From Alicyclobacillus acidiphilus NBRC 100859 (lineage in GTDB: Bacteria; Bacillota; Bacilli; Alicyclobacillales; Alicyclobacillaceae), in NCBI RefSeq assembly GCF_001544355.1, contig NZ_BCQI01000004.1, positions 1 through 64,000 of the forward strand: 64,000 bases of DNA, read 5' to 3'. A program made the translations under genes and the position numbers. The first letter of the stretch is position 1, and every line of letters starts with the position of its first letter. A model generated the notes under the pieces. That model was not told the origin of the DNA and did no database searches. It saw nothing but the letters and a program-made list of their open reading frames with translations. This document shows positions 25,235-35,155 of the stretch, in pieces.

Positions 25235-27529
25235 TTGGCATGGTCGGCAACACTCGGATTTCCGAGAATTGGGGCGCGCCGCGAATTGAAGCGAGCTGTG
25301 GAGGCGTATTGGAATCATTCGATTTCCCGTGAGCAACTGTTGGAAGAAGCGGCGAAATTGCGCCTGGAGCGTTGGACCATCCAGCGCGACAGCGGGATCG
25401 ATCTGATTCCGTCGAACGATTTCTCCCTCTACGATCACGTCCTCGACACCGCCGTTTTGGTCGGCGCGATTCCTGAACAGTTTGGCTGGGACGGGGGCGA
25501 CATCGATCTCGACTTGTACTTTGCGATGGCGCGCGGGGGAGCGGTGCCCGCGCTCGAAATGACCAAGTGGTTCGACACGAACTACCACTATATCGTGCCG
25601 GAGTTCACGGCACACATGAACTTTCGTTTGGCTTCCTCGCCGAAGCCAATCGACGAGTTTCGTGAAGCACTCGGGCATGGCATCGAAACGGTGCCTGTGG
25701 TGCTAGGTCCTATCACGTTTCTGTTGCTAGGCAAAGCCAAAGGGACAAAGTTCGATCCGCTTTCACTGCTGCCCCAACTGTTGCCTATGTATGAAGATTT
25801 GTTGACGAAGCTTGCGGAGGCCGGCGCGCGTTGGGTGCAATTGGACGAACCGTGCCTTGCTTTGGACAGGACCGAAGAAGAACTGGAGTTGTATCGAAAC
25901 GCCTATACGCGATTGACGGCAGCGGCGCCAATCTCGATCTTCCTGACCACGTATTTCGCCGGTCTGCGTGACAATTTGGCAACTGCGCTGTCGCTGCCTG
26001 TCGCGGCTCTGCACCTGGATCTCGTGCGCGCGCCGGAACAGTTGGACGAGTTGCTTGCCAACCACGCGCACCCGGGTGACAAACGCCTTTCGCTGGGCGT
26101 CGTCGACGGACGCAATGTCTGGAAGAATGATTTGGAACAGACGCTCCAATTGCTGGAGCGGGTGGAACTTTGGAGCGGCGGCAACGAGAATCTCATCGTG
26201 GCGCCGTCCTGCTCACTGTTGCACGTGCCATGGGATCTCGACGCCGAAACGGATCTCGATGCGGACGTGAAAGACACGTTGGCGTTCGCGAAGCAGAAGT
26301 TGTCCGAGATCCGCACGCTGCAAACGGCGTTGAACGAGGGCACGGATCAGGTCGCACAGGCCATCGCCGACAACCGCCGCGCCTTGGCGCGCAGACGGAG
26401 TTCGCCGCGCATCCACAACCCGGAGGTGACAGCGCGCCTGGCGCGCGTCGGCGAGGGAGATTACCATCGACGCTCGCCGTTTCCGGTGCGCAAGCGGGCA
26501 CAGCAAGCGAGGCTCAAACTGCCGAAATTCCCGACGACGACCATCGGATCGTTTCCGCAGACAGAAGACATTCGGAAGGCGCGGGCCGCGTTTCGCAGGG
26601 GCGATTTGAGCGAAGCGGCATATACGCAAATGCTCAAAGACAAGACGGCTGCGTGCGTCCGCCTGCAGGAGCAATTGGGCATCGACGTACTCGTGCACGG
26701 CGAGTTCGAGCGGACCGATATGGTGGAATACTTCGGCGAACAACTGGACGGTTTTGCGCATACCCGAAATGGCTGGGTGCAAAGTTACGGATCTCGCTGC
26801 GTTAAACCGCCCATCATCTACGGCGATGTGGCCCGCAAGCGGCCAATGACCGTCGAATGGTCCCGATTCGCGCAATCGTTGACCGAGCGGCCCATGAAGG
26901 GGATGCTCACGGGACCCGTCACGATTTTGCAGTGGTCGTTCGTGCGCGACGACCAACCGCGCGAGACGACCTGTCGGCAAATTGCTTTGGCGATCCGGGA
27001 CGAGGTGGTCGATCTCGAAGAAGCCGGCCTACCCATCATCCAAATTGACGAACCTGCCCTGCGCGAAGGCTTGCCTTTGCATCGAGAGGCCTGGACGGAT
27101 TATCTGGCATGGGCCGTCGACTGTTTCCGACTTGCCGCAAGCGGCGTTCGGGACGAGACACAAATCCACACGCACATGTGCTACGCGCAGTTCAACGACA
27201 TCATGTCCGCGATCGCCGCGATGGACGCGGATGTCATATCCATTGAGACGTCGCGATCGGACATGGAACTGCTGGAGGCGTTTCAGGCGTCTGCGTACCC
27301 GAACGATATTGGTCCCGGCGTCTATGACATTCACAGTCCACGCGTCCCGACGGTCGCCGAAATGGTGAATTTGCTGAAGAGAGCGTGTGAGCGGTTGGCA
27401 CCAGAGCAACTGTGGGTCAATCCAGACTGCGGATTGAAGACGCGCGGCGAGAAGGAGACCGTGGAGGCGTTGACGGCCATGGTCGAAGCCGCGCGACAAA
27501 TGCGGAAGGTTTCGTCGTACCGCACGTGA
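25235..27529 (+). CDS. metE: Cobalamin-independent methionine synthase
   Basis: A 764-aa enzyme transferring the methyl group of methyltetrahydropteroyl-glutamate to homocysteine. The N-terminus reads [20 protein letters not shown], close to other MetE starts, which supports the TTG at 25235 (AAGGCAGG upstream) over the ATGs at 25175 and 25205. Zinc ligands are present in [12 protein letters not shown], the Glu of [14 protein letters not shown], and [14 protein letters not shown] middle [20 protein letters not shown] opens the catalytic barrel. It follows nrdB directly, so the upstream B12 riboswitch probably controls it too. Confidence 0.93.
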   Translation: MAWSATLGFPRIGARRELKRAVEAYWNHSISREQLLEEAAKLRLERWTIQRDSGIDLIPSNDFSLYDHVLDTAVLVGAIPEQFGWDGGDIDLDLYFAMARGGAVPALEMTKWFDTNYHYIVPEFTAHMNFRLASSPKPIDEFREALGHGIETVPVVLGPITFLLLGKAKGTKFDPLSLLPQLLPMYEDLLTKLAEAGARWVQLDEPCLALDRTEEELELYRNAYTRLTAAAPISIFLTTYFAGLRDNLATALSLPVAALHLDLVRAPEQLDELLANHAHPGDKRLSLGVVDGRNVWKNDLEQTLQLLERVELWSGGNENLIVAPSCSLLHVPWDLDAETDLDADVKDTLAFAKQKLSEIRTLQTALNEGTDQVAQAIADNRRALARRRSSPRIHNPEVTARLARVGEGDYHRRSPFPVRKRAQQARLKLPKFPTTTIGSFPQTEDIRKARAAFRRGDLSEAAYTQMLKDKTAACVRLQEQLGIDVLVHGEFERTDMVEYFGEQLDGFAHTRNGWVQSYGSRCVKPPIIYGDVARKRPMTVEWSRFAQSLTERPMKGMLTGPVTILQWSFVRDDQPRETTCRQIALAIRDEVVDLEEAGLPIIQIDEPALREGLPLHREAWTDYLAWAVDCFRLAASGVRDETQIHTHMCYAQFNDIMSAIAAMDADVISIETSRSDMELLEAFQASAYPNDIGPGVYDIHSPRVPTVAEMVNLLKRACERLAPEQLWVNPDCGLKTRGEKETVEALTAMVEAARQMRKVSSYRT

Positions 27530-27692
27530 TGGACGCTGGAATCGGCGCGATGTACATTGGAAGGGACGAATGGAGGGACAACGGGAGAGGGATGGGAGGT
27601 TTTCCGCCCTGCGAAGCGAATCCCTAATGATGCGAATAGGTTGCACCGGAATTGGACCTCGTCTTCACCTGCTGGAGTAGGAGCTATGCGTT

Positions 27693-28526
27693 TTGGCAAA
27701 TGACGGACAGATTCGGCCGTTTCTCAAATGGGCAGGCGGCAAACGGCAATTGCTCAAGGAAATCAGGCGATTTATACCAGGGGAATTCGATACGTACTAC
27801 GAACCGTTTGTCGGCGCTGGCGCGGTCTTGTTTCACCTTCGTCCGAGGCAGGCCGTCATCAGCGACGTGAATGGAGAATTGATCAACACGTACTGCATGA
27901 TCCGGGATCGAATCGATGAACTCATTGAATCGCTCTCGATGCACCGCAACGAGCGCGAGTACTTCTATCGGCTCAGATCGCTGGACAGATCATCTGAGTT
28001 CGAGTCGCTCTCGGACGTCGAGCGGGCGTCGCGTTTCATTTACCTGAACAAAACGTGCTACAACGGGCTCTTTCGCGTGAACAGTCAGGGCCAGTTCAAT
28101 GTTCCCTTTGGCCGGTACAAGAATCCGAAGATCGTCAACGAAGATGTGCTTCGCCGAGTTCACCAATATCTGAACGACAATCGCGTGCGGATCTTGCACG
28201 ATGACTTCGCCGCCGTGCTTACGACCGCGCGCAAAGGCGACTTCGTCTACTTGGATCCCCCGTACGATCCCGTGTCCGACACCGCGTCGTTTACGGGATA
28301 TGTCGTTAATGGGTTTCCAAAGGCGGAACAAATTCGCCTGAAGCTGACCGTGGACAGTTTGACGTCGAGAGGGTGCAAGGTACTCCTCAGCAACGCGTCG
28401 ACGCCGTTTATTCGAGATTTGTATCGCGACTACACCATGTTCACGTTGAGCGCCGCGAGGGCAATCAATTCCGATGCGACGCGGCGGGGCAAGATTGAGG
28501 AAGTGTTGGTGGCCAATTACGTTTGA
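27693..28526 (+). CDS. DNA adenine methylase, Dam/DpnII type
   Basis: A 277-aa N6-adenine methyltransferase of the D12 class. It begins [13 protein letters not shown], has the AdoMet-binding PFVGAGAV (residues 38-45) and the catalytic DPPY (188-191) in that order, plus [14 protein letters not shown] typical of GATC-type enzymes. The TTG at 27693 follows AGGAG by 9 bases. No restriction nuclease is adjacent; it sits between metE and cobQ, so it may be an orphan or regulatory methylase. GATC specificity is inferred from the family. Confidence 0.88.
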   Translation: MANDGQIRPFLKWAGGKRQLLKEIRRFIPGEFDTYYEPFVGAGAVLFHLRPRQAVISDVNGELINTYCMIRDRIDELIESLSMHRNEREYFYRLRSLDRSSEFESLSDVERASRFIYLNKTCYNGLFRVNSQGQFNVPFGRYKNPKIVNEDVLRRVHQYLNDNRVRILHDDFAAVLTTARKGDFVYLDPPYDPVSDTASFTGYVVNGFPKAEQIRLKLTVDSLTSRGCKVLLSNASTPFIRDLYRDYTMFTLSAARAINSDATRRGKIEEVLVANYV

Positions 28527-28546
28527 TTGGCGAAGGGGGATGCGGC

Positions 28547-30058
28547 ATGGCGAAAGCCATCATGGTGGTGGGCACGTCGTCGGGTGTCGGCAAGAGCGTG
28601 CTGTGTACGGCGCTCTGCCGCTTGCTGCAGCAGGACGGCCGTCGCGTCGCGCCGTTCAAGGCCCAGAACATGTCGCTGAATTCGGCGATCACGCCGTCCG
28701 GACGCGAGATCGGCCGGGCGCAAGCGGTCCAGGCTGAGGCGTGCCGCATTGCGCCGAACGAACACATGAATCCGGTTCTGCTCAAGCCGACGTCAGCCCG
28801 TGCTTCCCAGGTTGTCGTGCAGGGCCGCGTCCTGGGTACGCAAACGGACTTCGCGGACGGAACGGATGGTCTCGAGTATCTTTGGAGCCGCGTGGAAGAG
28901 AGTTTTCGCCTGCTCGCGGACGAGTTCGATGTGATTGTCATCGAAGGCGCGGGCAGTCCGGTCGAGATGAATTTGAAAGCTAGGGACATCGCGAACATGA
29001 GGACCGCGGCACTGGCTGACGCGGATGTCGTGCTCGTCGCAGATATCGACAGGGGCGGGGTGTTCGCGTACGTATACGGCACCATTGCCCTGTTGACGCC
29101 TGAGGAACGGGGGCGGGTGAAGGGCGTCGTGATCAACAAGTTTCGCGGCGATCCCGCTCTCTTCGAAGACGGGAAGCGGCTCTTGGAATCCTATACAGGC
29201 ATTCCGGTCATCGGCGTGATCCCGTACCTAGGCGATCTCGAAATTGACGAAGAGGATTCGGTTGCCCTCGCCGGGCCGCGTTACCGCGGCGAACGATCCG
29301 AGGACGCACAGACCCTGCGCATTCGCGTCGTGGCCCTCCCGTATATGTCGAACTTCAACGACTTCGATCCGCTCTTCGCCGAACCGGCCGTGTCGGTGCA
29401 GTTTTGCAGACATGTCCGGGAAGCCGCCGATGCGCACGTCGTCATTCTGCCAGGCACCAAGAACACCTTGCTCGACTTGCAGTGGATGAAAGCGACCGGA
29501 TGGTTCGACGCCATCGCCTCTTCCCATGGACGCGGAACGCACATCGTCGGCGTCTGCGGCGGCTATCAGATGCTCGGGCGGGAAGTGGCGGACCCGGACG
29601 GGATCGAATCCGCCAACGGCGAGATCTTGCGTGGGTTGGGATTGTTGCCCGTGCGGACGGTGTGGCACAGCGAAAAGACCACGGTGCTCGTCGACGGGAT
29701 CGCGACGCTTCCCGAGGGAGAAGTCCCGATTCGCGGGTATGAGATTCACATGGGCGTCAGTACATATGTGGAAGGCGCGACGCCCTTCGCCAGAGTCCGT
29801 GCGGATTCGGACACGAAGTGGCGGGTCGACGGCGCCATCGCGGACGGCGGCAGAGTCATCGGCACGTACGTTCATGGCTTGTTCGATCACGACGTGTTCC
29901 GCACCGCTTGGCTCGACATGGTGCGCACGGCGCATGGGCTTTCGCGTCCAGCGGGAGAGGTCGCGCCAGTACCTTACCAGGCGAGGAGAGAGGCAAATTA
30001 CGATCGCCTCGCGAACCTATTGCGAGAACACGTGGATTTGTCCGTCCTGTCCATCTAG
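28547..30058 (+). CDS. cobQ: Cobyric acid synthase (glutamine-hydrolysing)
   Basis: A 503-aa enzyme amidating the corrin ring of adenosylcobyrinic acid diamide. The N-terminal ATPase domain starts KAIMVVGTSSGVGKSVLCTALCR with the P-loop, then PFKAQNMSLNSAITPSGREIGRAQAVQAEA. The C-terminal glutamine amidotransferase domain has the nucleophile Cys in HIVGVCGGYQMLGREV and the His in TYVHGLFDHD. The ATG at 28547 follows GGGGG; the ORF can be extended to 28523 but overlaps dam. A B12 synthesis gene downstream of the B12 riboswitch fits feedback control. Confidence 0.93.
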   Translation: MAKAIMVVGTSSGVGKSVLCTALCRLLQQDGRRVAPFKAQNMSLNSAITPSGREIGRAQAVQAEACRIAPNEHMNPVLLKPTSARASQVVVQGRVLGTQTDFADGTDGLEYLWSRVEESFRLLADEFDVIVIEGAGSPVEMNLKARDIANMRTAALADADVVLVADIDRGGVFAYVYGTIALLTPEERGRVKGVVINKFRGDPALFEDGKRLLESYTGIPVIGVIPYLGDLEIDEEDSVALAGPRYRGERSEDAQTLRIRVVALPYMSNFNDFDPLFAEPAVSVQFCRHVREAADAHVVILPGTKNTLLDLQWMKATGWFDAIASSHGRGTHIVGVCGGYQMLGREVADPDGIESANGEILRGLGLLPVRTVWHSEKTTVLVDGIATLPEGEVPIRGYEIHMGVSTYVEGATPFARVRADSDTKWRVDGAIADGGRVIGTYVHGLFDHDVFRTAWLDMVRTAHGLSRPAGEVAPVPYQARREANYDRLANLLREHVDLSVLSI

Positions 30059-30071
30059 GAGGAATGGAACG

Positions 30072-30713
30072 ATGTTTGCACCGTTTACATTGGAGGGGCA
30101 GGTGGCCGTGCTTGAGCCGATGTCCCCGGATCACGCCGGCGATTTGCTGGAGGCGGCCAGCGAGGATCGATCCACCTACGGTTTCACGCATGTCCCTAAC
30201 ACCATCGACGAAATGCGCCTGTATATCGATACGGCACTGAAACAGCGCGCAAAGGGGAACGCAATCCCGTTCGTCGTCCGCCATCGCGCGACGGATCGCA
30301 TCGTGGGCACGACGCGATTCATGGATTTGGAGGTGATTCCGCTCCATTTTGTACCAGGCGTCACGCAATCGGTGATTCCAAGCGACGCGACGCCGCCGAA
30401 TGCGCTCGAAATCGGTTCGACATGGTACGCCGCATCGGCCCAGCGCACCGCAGTGAACACAGAATGCAAATTTCTGCTGCTGACACACGCGTTTGAAGTG
30501 TGGAAGGTGCTTCGCGTCGTGCTGAAGACGGATGCCCGCAACACCCGCTCGCGCAACGCCATTCAACGGATTGGCGCGAAGTTCGAAGGCGTGCGTCGTC
30601 GGCATTCGCCTGCATCGGACGGCGGCGTGCGGGACGCGGCATTTTTCTCCATCATCAGGGAGGAGTGGCCGCAAGTTCGCGAAGACTTGTTGCGCAAGCT
30701 GGCTCGCCAATAG
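30072..30713 (+). CDS. GNAT acetyltransferase, RimJ/RimL-like
   Basis: A 213-aa acetyltransferase. The segment RIVGTTRFMDLEV, then EIGSTWYAASAQRTAVNTECKFLLLTHAFE and LKTDARNTRSRNAIQRIGAKFEGVRRRH match RimJ/RimL-type enzymes that acetylate protein N-termini or small amines. The ATG at 30072 has AGGAGGA 8 bases upstream and lies 13 bases after cobQ, so it is probably the last gene of that operon. Substrate unknown. Confidence 0.82.
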   Translation: MFAPFTLEGQVAVLEPMSPDHAGDLLEAASEDRSTYGFTHVPNTIDEMRLYIDTALKQRAKGNAIPFVVRHRATDRIVGTTRFMDLEVIPLHFVPGVTQSVIPSDATPPNALEIGSTWYAASAQRTAVNTECKFLLLTHAFEVWKVLRVVLKTDARNTRSRNAIQRIGAKFEGVRRRHSPASDGGVRDAAFFSIIREEWPQVREDLLRKLARQ

Positions 30714-30749
30714 CTGAGACAGCTCACGCACCGGCAAGCGGCCCTGTCG

Positions 30750-32249
30750 TCAGGTCCGGTCGGGGACGTTTGCCGTCTTGCGCCTCGTGTGGGATTCTCG
30801 GAACCAGATGGCTGAGGCGAACTGTGCCGATCCAGCCATGAAGAACGGCAGGACATATTCGCCATCCTCCATCATTTGGCCGAACGCCGCGGGCCAGACA
30901 CCCGTGGTGAGGAACAAGACAATCACGGTCGTCGCTTTGCGCTGCCACGATCGAGATCGCTTCGGGCCACCCGCCGAGATCGTCGAGCGGCTGCCGCGGC
31001 TGCCGAGACTCAGTCCGACCGCGAACAGGTTGAGCAAAGCGGCGAGCCAGAACCACGGCACGAGCGGCATGGCGAGAACGAACAGCGTCCCTGCCAGTTG
31101 AACGTAAACGAGTGTCCGAACAGCTCCGAGTCGTTTCGACATGCGGATGTTGAAGACGGATACACACCCGGCCATGAGGTATGCCGCCGCGATCACGACG
31201 GAGATCAGGTCTTCACCCGCATGAAAGCGAACGGACATCCAGTACGACGTCATCGTGCTGGACAGGGCTGTCGCAACGCTGTTCACCAGATTGACGAACG
31301 GATTGCTGTCCGCGCGTGTGGAACCGGAGGCGGAGCGTCGCGCATGCTGCGCTCGCGGCGTTGTGTGGAGTTCGGTTGCAACCTTGTTCCGCCGGTTCAC
31401 GATTTGACGCCACACCCAGTGTGCGAGGCCGAGCGATACCACGATGCCGATGGGCACGAGAGGCCGCCACGTCTTGGCCATTGGCAACCATCTAGCCCAT
31501 TGCGAGGTGACGAGCGCGCACAGAGCGACGACGGCGAGCAGCGTGAACAACGCTTGCCACGAATTGCGCGTGTCCACCGCCATATCAGCAGGATCTGTCT
31601 CTACGGTCTGAGGCGGTTCTGTCGGTTTTCGCGAGCCGCCCTGGGCTTGGTAAATCGCGAGGGCGCTCGCGATGGAGACGACAGCCATGACCAGGAACGC
31701 GGCGTGGTAGGTTGCTTGAGGAGGGAGCGTCTTCGGAAGCAATGCTGCGGCTCCCGCGACGAGGGCTCCAATGCCCATACCCGCGTACCCGAGCGCCGCG
31801 TGCACCCCGAACACGTCCATCGCGAGCGTTTCGCCGCCGCGCCGGGTGTACGCGGCAAGCCAGGCGCGTTCAATCGGGACCACGGGGCCGCCAGAACCGC
31901 TGTGCCCGCGCCCGAATCCGGATATCGCGACGGCGGCGCAGATGGCTGCCGGATTGTCAGTGAAACCGAGGATCGCAGCCGCGACAGCGGCGATGCATTC
32001 GTATGCGAGCAGGTAGCGCTTCGGCCCAAGGGGCCTCGTGATTTCTCCCGCGAATACGGTCAACAGGCTTCGTACGATACCCGACAGCGCCAGCACGACG
32101 CCAATGGCGACTGCTGACCAGCCGAGGGATTGCAAGTAAAGACTGACATCGACGGCCGCGATGCCTTGGCAGATGCTGCGCAGGAACGAGGCGAGTTGCA
32201 ATTGGCGTACGGTTCGATGCGACCTGATGCGGGCAGTTTGTACGCTCAT
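30750..32249 (-). CDS. MFS transporter
   Basis: A 499-aa major facilitator with about 12 TM helices. The first half has LGWSAVAIGVVLALSGIVRSLLTVFAGEITRPLGPKRYLLAYE, including the MFS loop 2-3 pattern G-x-x-x-D/x-x-G-R/K-R in variant form. Its central loop (about residues 205-235) and a second loop near residue 300 are long and hydrophilic. It is convergent with the GNAT gene. The ATG at 32249 has AGGAGG upstream. Substrate unknown; a drug or metabolite exporter is possible. Confidence 0.78.
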   Translation of the reverse strand: MSVQTARIRSHRTVRQLQLASFLRSICQGIAAVDVSLYLQSLGWSAVAIGVVLALSGIVRSLLTVFAGEITRPLGPKRYLLAYECIAAVAAAILGFTDNPAAICAAVAISGFGRGHSGSGGPVVPIERAWLAAYTRRGGETLAMDVFGVHAALGYAGMGIGALVAGAAALLPKTLPPQATYHAAFLVMAVVSIASALAIYQAQGGSRKPTEPPQTVETDPADMAVDTRNSWQALFTLLAVVALCALVTSQWARWLPMAKTWRPLVPIGIVVSLGLAHWVWRQIVNRRNKVATELHTTPRAQHARRSASGSTRADSNPFVNLVNSVATALSSTMTSYWMSVRFHAGEDLISVVIAAAYLMAGCVSVFNIRMSKRLGAVRTLVYVQLAGTLFVLAMPLVPWFWLAALLNLFAVGLSLGSRGSRSTISAGGPKRSRSWQRKATTVIVLFLTTGVWPAAFGQMMEDGEYVLPFFMAGSAQFASAIWFRESHTRRKTANVPDRT

Positions 32250-32375
32250 GGAGATCCTCCTAGCGACCCAAGGTCAAATCTCGCCACGAGAATCTCATCG
32301 CGTGACATCTAGCGACATCGTAACACGAGTTCGGCGGACGATCTCGCATTTTGGATGGAGAGGTTGGGAGAATCC

Positions 32376-32840
32376 TTGGAAATCGCGTATTTAGCCGATC
32401 ACCCAGATTGGGTGCCCGTTGTCGCCTTGATGCATCAACTGACGATGCGCATGCCGTCGGAGCGCAATTACGATCACTCGCTTCAGATGTTCGCCGCACG
32501 GGGCAATCGGGACAAGCTGCCGATTGCACTCGTCGCGATCGAGGACAGCATCCCCGTCGGAAGTGTCTCCCTCGTACAACGCCAACTGAATGTCGGCGAT
32601 GCCTGTTCGCCGTGGCTTGCTGGTCTGTTTGTATTGGCTGAATATCGGAAGCGAGGCGTCGCGGACGCGCTGATGCGCGAGGCGGAACAACTGGCGGTGG
32701 CGCTTGGGCATCATCGACTCTATCTATTCACGCATACCGCCGAACTTTACTATCGAAAGCGAGATTGGGAGAATATCGGGACGGTCCACCCGCCAGAGGT
32801 TCGCCATCAGTCCGTCGTGATGCAAAAACACCTGCGATGA
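32376..32840 (+). CDS. GNAT acetyltransferase
   Basis: A 154-aa acetyltransferase with the coenzyme A site LAGLFVLAEYRKRGVADALMREAEQLA (R/Q-x-x-G-x-G/A pattern) and a C-terminal HRLYLFTHTAELYYRKRDWENIG that matches the usual 'Y-x-x-x-G-F' end in variant form. The TTG at 32376 with GGGAG 5 bases upstream gives the better N-terminus (MEIAYLADHPDW); an ATG at 32355 lies 7 codons earlier. It faces away from the MFS gene and is followed at once by kimA. Substrate unknown. Confidence 0.78.
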   Translation: MEIAYLADHPDWVPVVALMHQLTMRMPSERNYDHSLQMFAARGNRDKLPIALVAIEDSIPVGSVSLVQRQLNVGDACSPWLAGLFVLAEYRKRGVADALMREAEQLAVALGHHRLYLFTHTAELYYRKRDWENIGTVHPPEVRHQSVVMQKHLR

Positions 32841-32874
32841 ACGCGTGTGATCACAAAAATCATTCAGTTGGGGA

Positions 32875-32902
32875 TTGCATTGCCGCGGAACATGGCTACA
32901 AT
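32875..32902 (+). promoter_or_regulatory. Promoter of the kimA-like gene
   Basis: TTGCAT (32875-32880), a 16-base spacer and TACAAT (32897-32902), ending 34 bases before the GTG start. The short leader leaves no room for a c-di-AMP riboswitch of the kind found ahead of Bacillus kimA. Confidence 0.5.
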
Positions 32903-32936
32903 GATCTCGTTCGAACCTTGTGAAGGAGAACCCGCC

Positions 32937-34844
32937 GTGCGCTCTCAAGTTCCCTGGATTCATCCGGTGTTGATTTGCATCACACTCGCGGTGATTGCTT
33001 TCGCGATTTTCAATTTTGGCAACGTCCGGCGCTTCGTCGTGGGGCGTCCGATTCGATCCCGCGAGTTAAACCAAGCGCATATGAAGCTGGTTTGGTGGCT
33101 CGCACTGCCTGTACTCGCGGCCGATCTATATTCGTCTGTCGCCTATGGCCCGGAAGCGGGCATCACAGAGCTCGCGTCGCTTGGCGTCAAGGCGAAGTGG
33201 CTGATTCTGCCGATCACGGCATCGACCGTGTTCTTGCTCGTTCTGTTGATTATTTCGTATGTGATGGGCGTCATGGCGTATCCCAACGGCGGCGGCGCTT
33301 ACGCCATTAGCAAAGACAACTTCAAGCACCCTTGGGTGTCGCTCGTCGCCGCGAGCGCGCTGCTTGTCGATTACGTATTGACCGTGGCCGTGTCGGTATC
33401 GTCCGGCGTGCAGACGATGGCCTCTTCGTATCCGGTTCTCGCGGGCCATGAGACGCTCATTTCCGTATTTTGCGTGTTCGTGATTCTGCTCATCAACTTG
33501 CGCGGTGTTTCCGAGTCGGCTCAGGTGTTCGCGTATCCAACGTTTTTCTTCATGGTGTGTATGCTGCTGTTGATTGGGGCAGGCTTCCGGGACGAATTTC
33601 AACATCATTTCGTCCAACCTTCGACGCCTCCCTTCGGCACCATACCACAAGGACTCACGCTGATGCTGCTGCTCAAGGCGTTCAGCTCCGCGTGTTCATC
33701 CGTGACGGGACTTGAGACGATTTCCAACGCGGTACCCATTTTCCGCGAGGGGAAGAGCGGGGCCATCAAGGCGTATATCGCGCTCGGCATCGTCACGAGC
33801 GTCACACTGCTCGGATTTTCGTACCATCTGTACGTCAAAGGGATTTCCGTCAATCCGCACAACACGATGCTGTCGCAATTGGCAGGTTTGTACTTCGGCC
33901 ATGGGGCGATGTATCAAATTATCATCATTTTCACGTTCGTCGTCCTCATTCTTGCTGCGAATTCGACGTTCACCGGGTTTCCGCAGTTAGCGGCGCTTGT
34001 GGCAAACGATCGCTACTTGCCCCGCGTGTTGACACTCAGGGGAGATCGTCTGGGGTACTCCAACGGCATGATCGTCCTCGCTGCGCTGTCCGCGCTTCTT
34101 ATCGAGGTCTTTCACGCTCAAACCAACGCGTTGATTCCTCTCTACGCGATTGGCGTCTTTATCGCGTTCACCGTCGCGCAGCTCGGTTTGACGAGGCGTT
34201 GGCTGCGAACGAGAGAACGCGGATGGCAAATCAAAGGGGCTATCAATTCGTTCGGTGCCGCGATCACGGCCATGGTCGCCGTGATTTTCGCCGTCACCAA
34301 GTTCACCGGCGGCGCTTGGATCGTCCTGATTGTCCTGCCGATCATCGTGATCGCGGCGACGCGCATACGCAAGCACTATCTCGATGTGGCCGACGAGTTG
34401 CGCATTGACATCAATCAGGTGCGGCCCACCGAGCACAGAGTGCTGTCGATTGTGTTGATCTCCGGCATCCATCGGCTCTCCGCCGAAGCGATTTCGTTCG
34501 CCATGAGCACGTCGAAGGACGTGATCGCGCTGTATATCGGCTTCGACGACGAATCCATCGAGCGGATGGAAGAGAAGTGGGAAGCGTGGGGGAATCCATG
34601 CAGGCTCGTGACCATCAAAAGCGAGTATCGCTCGCTCTTGTACCCACTTTCCAAATTTGTTCGCCGGATCGAAACCTACGAAGGCGGCAAGCCTGATCAT
34701 ATTCAGTTGTTCATCGCGCAGTTTGTGCCGAAGAAGTGGTGGCACAATCTGTTGCACAACCAAACGTCGCTGCTCATCCGGACGTGGATGTTGCGACACA
34801 AGGATGTCATTGTTTCGACCGTGCCGTATCATTTGAAGAAGTGA
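32937..34844 (+). CDS. kimA: KimA-type potassium importer
   Basis: A 635-aa K+/H+ symporter of the KUP/APC group. It matches Bacillus KimA (YdaO) closely in plan: YSSVAYGPEAGITELASLG, YPNGGGAYAISKDNF, LLVDYVLTVAVSVSSGVQ, LLLKAFSSACSSVTGLETISNAVPIF, the RGDRLGYSNGMIVLAAL segment, and the cytosolic C-terminus ending WWHNLLHNQTSLLIRTWML and PYHLKK. The GTG at 32937 follows AAGGAG by 9 bases. The protein has an extra roughly 20-residue hydrophobic N-terminal helix compared with Bacillus KimA. It is a second potassium importer alongside Kdp. Control of KimA by c-di-AMP is family knowledge. Confidence 0.88.
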   Translation: MRSQVPWIHPVLICITLAVIAFAIFNFGNVRRFVVGRPIRSRELNQAHMKLVWWLALPVLAADLYSSVAYGPEAGITELASLGVKAKWLILPITASTVFLLVLLIISYVMGVMAYPNGGGAYAISKDNFKHPWVSLVAASALLVDYVLTVAVSVSSGVQTMASSYPVLAGHETLISVFCVFVILLINLRGVSESAQVFAYPTFFFMVCMLLLIGAGFRDEFQHHFVQPSTPPFGTIPQGLTLMLLLKAFSSACSSVTGLETISNAVPIFREGKSGAIKAYIALGIVTSVTLLGFSYHLYVKGISVNPHNTMLSQLAGLYFGHGAMYQIIIIFTFVVLILAANSTFTGFPQLAALVANDRYLPRVLTLRGDRLGYSNGMIVLAALSALLIEVFHAQTNALIPLYAIGVFIAFTVAQLGLTRRWLRTRERGWQIKGAINSFGAAITAMVAVIFAVTKFTGGAWIVLIVLPIIVIAATRIRKHYLDVADELRIDINQVRPTEHRVLSIVLISGIHRLSAEAISFAMSTSKDVIALYIGFDDESIERMEEKWEAWGNPCRLVTIKSEYRSLLYPLSKFVRRIETYEGGKPDHIQLFIAQFVPKKWWHNLLHNQTSLLIRTWMLRHKDVIVSTVPYHLKK

Positions 34845-34876
34845 CGAACTCACGACGTCGTGGAGGTGTTTGGGCC

Positions 34877-34963
34877 ATGTGGTGGCTGTTTGGCATTCTG
34901 TATATCGTGTTTTCCGTCGTTGTCGCCTGGTTTGCGCTCCGCGAGCGCACCGAACGGCCATAG
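34877..34963 (+). CDS. 28-aa single-span membrane peptide
   Basis: A short ORF encoding one hydrophobic helix (WWLFGILYIVFSVVVAWFAL) with a charged C-terminus RERTERP. A good GGAGGTG lies 9 bases before the ATG, and the ORF begins 33 bases after kimA. It resembles the small accessory subunits found with transporters, such as KdpF, and may stabilise KimA. No family recognised. Confidence 0.5.
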   Translation: MWWLFGILYIVFSVVVAWFALRERTERP

Positions 34964-35030
34964 CCGCCCAGGCTGGCGATGGCGGGTTCGTGGACGATGC
35001 CTGCGATAGACCGTCCGCTTCAGACGCGCG

Positions 35031-35060
35031 CTTGTGTTTCTCGCAACGCCGTGTTAGAGT
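35031..35060 (+). promoter_or_regulatory. Candidate promoter of the metG leader
   Basis: TTGTGT (35031-35036), an 18-base spacer and TAGAGT (35055-35060). It would start a transcript near 35067, ahead of the leader peptide's ribosome site. The -10 is poor. Confidence 0.4.
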
Positions 35061-35090
35061 AGCTCCTAACCAGCAAATGGTACGGAAGGA

Positions 35091-35155
35091 GTGGGTACAC
35101 ATGATGACCATGTGCATGATCATGCAATCTATGCGGATGTCTCATGTGTGCTCAC
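35091..35155 (+). ncRNA. Structured metG leader hairpin (candidate 1:2 stem)
   Basis: GTGGGTACACATGA (35091-35104) pairs with TCATGTGTGCTCAC (35142-35155) in 14 consecutive pairs, two of them G-U, so the fit exists only at RNA level. The 3' arm can instead pair with GTGGGCATGT (35210-35219) inside the terminator, in ten pairs including four wobbles. That gives a competing fold. No T-box sequence was found. Confidence 0.6.

Noticed and set aside
30876-32117. 413-codon plus-strand ORF opposite the MFS gene
   Set aside because: Composition is Arg/Gly-rich shadow; the MFS reading has TM helices and a good ribosome site.
32841-32936. c-di-AMP (ydaO) riboswitch before kimA
   Set aside because: Only 96 bases lie between genes, a promoter is inside them, and none of the conserved ydaO segments is seen.
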